Shown here one piece after another: positions 17,601 to 19,533 of a DNA stretch of 19,533 nucleotides (positions within the stretch are counted from its first letter, which is position 1; each line of letters opens with the position of its first letter). Under the pieces are notes generated by a model. The model had not been told where the DNA came from, searched no databases, and saw only the letters and a list, made by a program, of their open reading frames with translations. Origin of the DNA: Lachnospiraceae bacterium. GTDB taxonomy: Bacteria > Bacillota > Clostridia > Lachnospirales > Lachnospiraceae. The position numbers and the translations under genes are program-made. The stretch spans positions 1-19,533 of the forward strand of contig WQST01000021.1 of the NCBI GenBank assembly GCA_009787745.1, in the 5' to 3' direction.

Positions 17601-18291
17601 TATATTCCGGTAATACTCCAAATCTGTCATCAGTTAACTCCTCCTTTTTATTATTGTTGTCTATATTATGAGGCAAACATATGTTTTGGTCAAGCAAATT
17701 CTTTATTTTAGTAATATTTTTTGAAGAGAATGCGTCAAGATATGACTGCTTAACACAATCAGTTAAAAATTTAGTAGATGCATAATTATTAAAAAGCTTA
17801 ATGTTATTATAAAAATCACTGCTTCCCTTAATTGATTTTACTGCTTTATCACTAATATTGGCGGCAATAGAATGTGTTAGTAACTCCGCATGAACACGAT
17901 AAAAGATGTTAGTAAAATCTTTATCTGATTCAAATTGAAGATCACAATGTTTTAGAGCGTTACGGATATATTTCATATTAGGCATATTTTTCATAACAGA
18001 CTTTGTTTTAGCAATTGCATATGTGCTTATCATAGATGATAAACCGCCTTCATCAATGTTTATAGTTTCATCAATGTCAGAGATAGCGTAATTTAGTAAT
18101 GATGCTAAATCAAGGTCATGCGCTGACAAGGACGGATTATCAATTGCTTTTAATCTATTTCTGTTTGCATAAAAACTTATCAGGCTTTCATTAAAGTCAT
18201 TATCGTAAGCATATCCGGCGATAAAATCTTTTAGATCATATTCGTTTTGGGTAAGAGCTTTGCTTAATTTTATAATGTCATTATTTGTCAT
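11635..18291 (-). CDS. Giant DNA methylase-SNF2 helicase protein of a conjugative element
   Basis: A 2218-residue protein; AGGAG lies just before the ATG. Order: an AT-rich N-terminal helical region (1-220); a Ser/Gly/Asn/Arg low-complexity stretch (221-386) covering the nested frame 17133-17630; a small domain (about 410-535) with YGTGSSDGKFRIYDIY; an N6-adenine methylase domain with SAM motif ILEPSVGIGKF (about 688) and catalytic GNIPFGDY (about 753, NIPF for the usual NPPF); and a superfamily 2 helicase with CVGAGKT (about 1411), MIDEAH (about 1571), ATGTPITNT (about 1623), GTGVN and QREGRAIRQ (about 1907). Coiled coil ends it. Proteins of this architecture are typical cargo of clostridial ICEs and are thought to protect or process transferred DNA. 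Whether it methylates a specific site is not known. It is co-transcribed with the NlpC/P60 gene. Confidence 0.9.
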   Translation of the reverse strand: MTNNDIIKLSKALTQNEYDLKDFIAGYAYDNDFNESLISFYANRNRLKAIDNPSLSAHDLDLASLLNYAISDIDETINIDEGGLSSMISTYAIAKTKSVMKNMPNMKYIRNALKHCDLQFESDKDFTNIFYRVHAELLTHSIAANISDKAVKSIKGSSDFYNNIKLFNNYASTKFLTDCVKQSYLDAFSSKNITKIKNLLDQNICLPHNIDNNNKKEELTDDRFGVLPEYINDAVGDISERSRGIGLFRNTGEVKETLSSPEGRSYNVSVGRNEAGSKQRIRLPENYQNGSAQSVQMGNNSSGLSLGERKSSFQGTGINGEFTGNDKQGEQKSVTNTRLNEYGMEDKKSELEQNGRRSGTDTDESKRNADLYRRSNLGRSNISIPLDLSDKNTHSEGEAVTASPSIFDVTIHANKKMELIVPNDILKDVLLYGTGSSDGKFRIYDIYQNSNFISDLISSVKDEYGHVNIKNHDESILFDSFNTSLSGSINITWMDDEILREGFVSWAYAVNEIINLIDDGEYLPDLAFTKKADEFDAYAIPDEPDSYDSFVHRGNSERNEIEILASPKINYRLSKIDELKEGAKSRFNNNIEAIKLLMKIEGEHRFASPSEQITLAKYIGWGGLSQAFDKNNKLWEKEYRELFELLKENRDYENARASTNTAFYTPISIAEKINETLFRFGIENGDKILEPSVGIGKFFGTLPKETYDIELHGVELDNISGRIARQLYQNTHIHICGFEKTNFADNSFTAVIGNIPFGDYKVHDPKYNSLNLKIHDYFIAKSIDQVMPGGIIALVTTKGTLDKKDMTFRKYMAERAELIGAIRLPNNTFLGSAGTEATADILFLQKRLCPIITEPEWLHLGLTDDYIPVNSYFIANPDMMLGKMVYESGMYGNSKYTALRNDEPDFDLNNALNNAAIKLNANIIRYEEKHQIAEKKDIAIPADLNVKNYTYTIKDNNIYYRQNDQMYLKNDFSKIVETRIKLLHELRKTMREIISLQLNGCTLDELKLIQNRLNEQYDFYISKHGFIIGRNSRNAFKEDSDYELLTSLEIKDEDGNIKKAEMFSKQTIRPKAIISSAQTAIDALNISLNEHGIINIPYMLSIYSPNSNTDFYKNLKLNQSMDTELIKAMALTEELQGVIYKNYDVLNLNNNFCDGWETADCYLSGNVRKKLKDIMHLKNSLGKSDISSLNSYVTSGIDRNIEALTKVQPEMLEAGDISVRLGTTWVDNQDYTDFLYELLETPIAYRNNAYYRSNNKESIQVYYSEHTNQYRIENKGNHKYAELVKSVYGTSRMSAYEIIESTLNLKSVTINDRVIEDGKEKSILNKKETMLAREKQDVIKEKFNSWFFRDMERRNKYVDYYNENFNATRLREYDGSFLTFPGMNPELELRPHQKNAVARIIFGGNTLLAHCVGAGKTYEMIAACMEQKRLGLVNKPVLVVPKPIVGQIAGEFLRLYPAANILVTRSADFEKSKRKQFVSRIATGDYDCVIMSHTQFEKIAISKDRQERLLNDQINDLIKSIESLKYDSGSQFSVKQMEIQKKRLSAQLEKLLNATSKDDLLNFEELGIDCMMIDEAHTFKKLNLFSKMNNVSGISNNGSNRSFDMYLKCQYLSEINNNKGITFATGTPITNTMCEMFVMQQYLQKSTLDKMGVGYFDAWATNFGETTTSLELNVEGNSFQLKTRFNKFVNVPELVTTFKEIADIQTSDMVNLDVPKLRSGKPIIVTCEADDFTKNLMDSFISRAEKIRNGNVDSNVDNFLKITGDARKLGTDARLLDFSAPVNPNGKLMLVVKNVYDEYINAIEKGIIGSQLIFSDIGIPNSNKYFSVYEFIKESLIDKGIPDDEIAFIHDAKTDKERESLFEMMNLGKIKILIGSTEKCGTGVNVQKYITALHHVDCPWRPSDIEQREGRAIRQLNQNKEVAIFRYVTKGTFDAYNWSIVENKQKFISQIMTSKSIARSCDDIDATALSYAEIKAAATGNPWIREKMELENKLQRLKILKNAYDNHIYSMQDNIMVSLPKLIKDAEMRILCVDNDICKRDETGNDFLINVGGEDFSERLDAGSKLLDIAEKCKVGNITDNIGTYKGFSISIKRNFIETDSIILKGNLNYSCLLGSSQIGNIIKIENLLKDLEKFKENERDKLDKLRKDLMVSKQEIEKPFTHEAEYQEKVIRLAEINRAIEFENNSVIDADLSENTTLTNDIMPSDYEMEENVCQPL
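17071..17104 (-). terminator. Terminator-like hairpin inside the mega-gene, behind the nested frame
   Basis: On the - strand GGGGAAGC pairs perfectly with GCTTCCCC around TGTCACG, followed by TTCTATTTTT. It starts 29 bases after the stop of the nested frame. In the large frame the same bases encode GEAVTASPSIF. If it acts it would stop transcription of the large gene unless ribosomes suppress it, so it may be an attenuator, a relic of the nested module, or coincidence. Confidence 0.45.
17133..17630 (-). CDS. Nested (overprinted) ORF inside the methylase-helicase gene, unknown helical protein
   Basis: A 165-residue frame on the same strand as the host gene, shifted by +1. It opens with ATG preceded by AAGGAGGAGTTAACTG, a near-ideal ribosome binding site. 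The product looks like an ordinary soluble, mainly helical protein with mixed hydrophobic and charged residues: TPWEIFQKEAEESGYFG, then YLKIIKMDLLNQYKWGTILL, FKELALTGNLQETINKANKR and a C-terminus ending DEVIYQYH. Over the same bases the host protein is low-complexity linker. GC is about 41% here versus about 27-28% nearby (hand counts). It has no signal peptide or membrane helix. The last third faintly recalls TnpV-type small mobile-element proteins, which is too weak to name it. It may be a genuine overlapping gene, or an inserted gene that the host frame now reads through. Confidence 0.62.
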   Translation of the reverse strand: MTDLEYYRNILMTPWEIFQKEAEESGYFGTQEKLKKLYHHQKEEAITFLSGETKQEANNASDYLKIIKMDLLNQYKWGTILLDYLWENANLRFKELALTGNLQETINKANKRASQIHDSMSTAWKIKNPNWNKTDGDLVQIQMNLNEMQTYIDAVIWDEVIYQYH

Positions 18292-18348
18292 ATATTCTCC
18301 TGTATTCCTTTAAAACTAAAAAGTGTGAATTTAATACATAAATAAAAT

Positions 18349-18380
18349 AGGGACTAAACCCTTTAAAAGATTTAGTCCCT
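18349..18380 (-). terminator. Hairpin between the Cys/His-rich gene and the mega-gene
   Basis: AGGGACTAAA and TTTAGTCCCT pair perfectly over 10 bp around a 12-base loop. On the - strand it follows the stop of the upstream gene by 10 bases and is followed by ATTTTATTT. It is a terminator or attenuator that would limit read-through into the methylase-helicase gene. Confidence 0.65.
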
Positions 18381-18390
18381 GATTTAATGA

Positions 18391-19533
18391 TTACTCATAT
18401 GTTATTGTGGCTTTAACTATTTGCCCATCATTAAGTCCGCAGTTAATATGATACTCCATTAATCCTGTTTTTCCGCAGGTCGCTCTGGCATTAGAGTTAA
18501 GAGGACTATTTCCGCATGAGTAACCGATGCCGGTAAAATAACCATAATCACCATGACCGTTTGGACAATTAGATCCCCTATCAGCATCTGTACTCCATGT
18601 ATGATTGCAGAATGCACATCGGTAATTGTATCTTGTTCCGCATCCTGAGTGCGTATGAGATTGCCATGCGCCACCTACAAAGCAGCCAGTTCTTGAATTT
18701 GCATTACCGATATGAGCATGTAAAACACCGCGTTTAAAGCATCCGCCAGCTGTACTAATAACTCCTGAGTTTATTAGATTGCCGCTATTATCAATATGAA
18801 AATGATATTCAAATTCAATTTTACCAGGCATATTTTCTATTTGCACAATTTGATCAATTGCTAATATAGCATTATAAATATCATTAAATGTAGCATCAAC
18901 TGCGACCGTCTGCCCCTTAGTGAGTAATGCGGCCGCCAAAAACTTTTTGCCATCACTCACAGATTGAAAAACATCTTTTAAATTAGCGTTAATTGAATTT
19001 TCCAAAGCAATTTGCTTATTTTCAAGTAAAGTGGTTATACTGTTTAACTCACCGCTTATAAAATCTTTTAAGATGGTCAGAGATGAATTATTCGTTGATT
19101 GTAAGGTATCCAATTTACCTGATAATTGGCTTGACATCTGATTTATTAAGATATTTGTATCAGATTGACTGCCGCTTAGGTCGCCTATGTGCTTACTCAG
19201 ATTAGATTCTAACTGTGCTATATTGCTATTTATAGCCGTTAGCGATGCCGCACTATCATCTAATAGCTTGTCGGATATTGTATTTAATGTGTTGAGCATT
19301 TGACCGTTATTTTCATTTGCATTATTTAATGTAATTGCGTGTAATTCAGATAAATTTAAGAGTAATGACATATTGTCATTATTAATTTTACTAAATAGAC
19401 TTAAATAATTATTATTGGCTTCGTCATTATATTCACTCATATAATTAATCAAAGTGGAAAGAGACAAGGACGAGTCTTCTCCAAATGTCTTTTTCATTTG
19501 CTCAAGCATGTCAATCAAATCAGTATTAATATC
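18391..19533 (-). CDS. Partial coiled-coil, Cys/His-rich protein with phage-tail-like features (5' end outside window)
   Basis: The frame is open to the very edge of the window (380 codons visible), so the gene very likely starts outside; the internal TTG at 19518 has no special claim as start. The N-terminal part up to about residue 200 is Asn/Ser/Leu-rich coiled coil. Next comes LLTKGQTVAVDATFNDIYN, resembling the KGV...TSAT..F..M...I segment common in Gram-positive phage tail proteins. The last 120 residues are rich in Gly, Cys and His: GGCFKRGVLHAHIGN, then TGCFVGGAWQSHTHSG, then a zinc-ribbon-like part with CAFC...CPNGH. Related Gly-Gly-Cys repeats occur in clostridial phage and ICE proteins as I remember them. 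A surface, adhesin or pilus/tail-like role is inference. A hairpin at 18349-18380 follows. Confidence 0.7.
   Translation of the reverse strand, partial: DINTDLIDMLEQMKKTFGEDSSLSLSTLINYMSEYNDEANNNYLSLFSKINNDNMSLLLNLSELHAITLNNANENNGQMLNTLNTISDKLLDDSAASLTAINSNIAQLESNLSKHIGDLSGSQSDTNILINQMSSQLSGKLDTLQSTNNSSLTILKDFISGELNSITTLLENKQIALENSINANLKDVFQSVSDGKKFLAAALLTKGQTVAVDATFNDIYNAILAIDQIVQIENMPGKIEFEYHFHIDNSGNLINSGVISTAGGCFKRGVLHAHIGNANSRTGCFVGGAWQSHTHSGCGTRYNYRCAFCNHTWSTDADRGSNCPNGHGDYGYFTGIGYSCGNSPLNSNARATCGKTGLMEYHINCGLNDGQIVKATITYE

Noticed and set aside
1..19533. CRISPR arrays, phage repressor-integrase cassettes, relaxase, toxin-antitoxin pairs or known riboswitches.
   Set aside because: No regularly spaced repeats or matching gene families were found on either strand in this window.

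Overview
The window looks like a Bacillota (Clostridia-like) chromosome, probably from an uncultivated gut or anaerobe lineage. The evidence is a Gram-positive style housekeeping block with strong AGGAGG ribosome binding sites, an elongator tRNA-Met close to the Bacillus sequence as I remember it, QueH rather than QueG, and an integrative-conjugative-element (ICE) cargo of a type common in Clostridia. The taxonomic call is an inference from gene content.

Bases 1-8766 are chromosomal, moderate in GC, with all protein genes on the + strand. They hold a TPR-like protein and a two-helix membrane coiled-coil protein (a likely functional pair); a PurF-family phosphoribosyltransferase whose glutaminase active site has been lost; a CPBP-family membrane protease whose C-terminus runs through a dispersed repeat; queH (epoxyqueuosine reductase); argS; two tRNA genes on the - strand (Val then Met in transcription order) separated by strong hairpins; and glyA behind a leader with duplicated palindromes, closed by a clear terminator.

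Bases 8767-10756 form an AT-rich junction. It carries a 23-bp perfect inverted repeat and an apparently intact ISNCY/IS1202-type transposase gene on the - strand.

Bases 10757-19533 are part of a conjugative or mobilizable element read entirely on the - strand and continuing past the right edge. In transcription order they hold a coiled-coil, Cys/His-rich surface- or phage-tail-like protein (5' end outside the window), a 2218-residue DNA methylase-helicase protein, and a membrane-anchored NlpC/P60 peptidoglycan hydrolase that overlaps it by 16 bases, then a terminator. No relaxase, integrase, coupling protein or attachment site is visible, so only one flank of the element is here.

The most striking object is a 165-codon reading frame (17133-17630, - strand) lying entirely inside the methylase-helicase gene in another frame. 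It has its own AGGAGG site, it looks like a normal folded helical protein, and the host gene is low-complexity over exactly the same stretch. GC rises there to about 41% against about 27-28% on either side (hand count), and a terminator-like hairpin follows its stop. It is the best candidate here for something undescribed: an overprinted gene, or an inserted module the mega-gene reads through.
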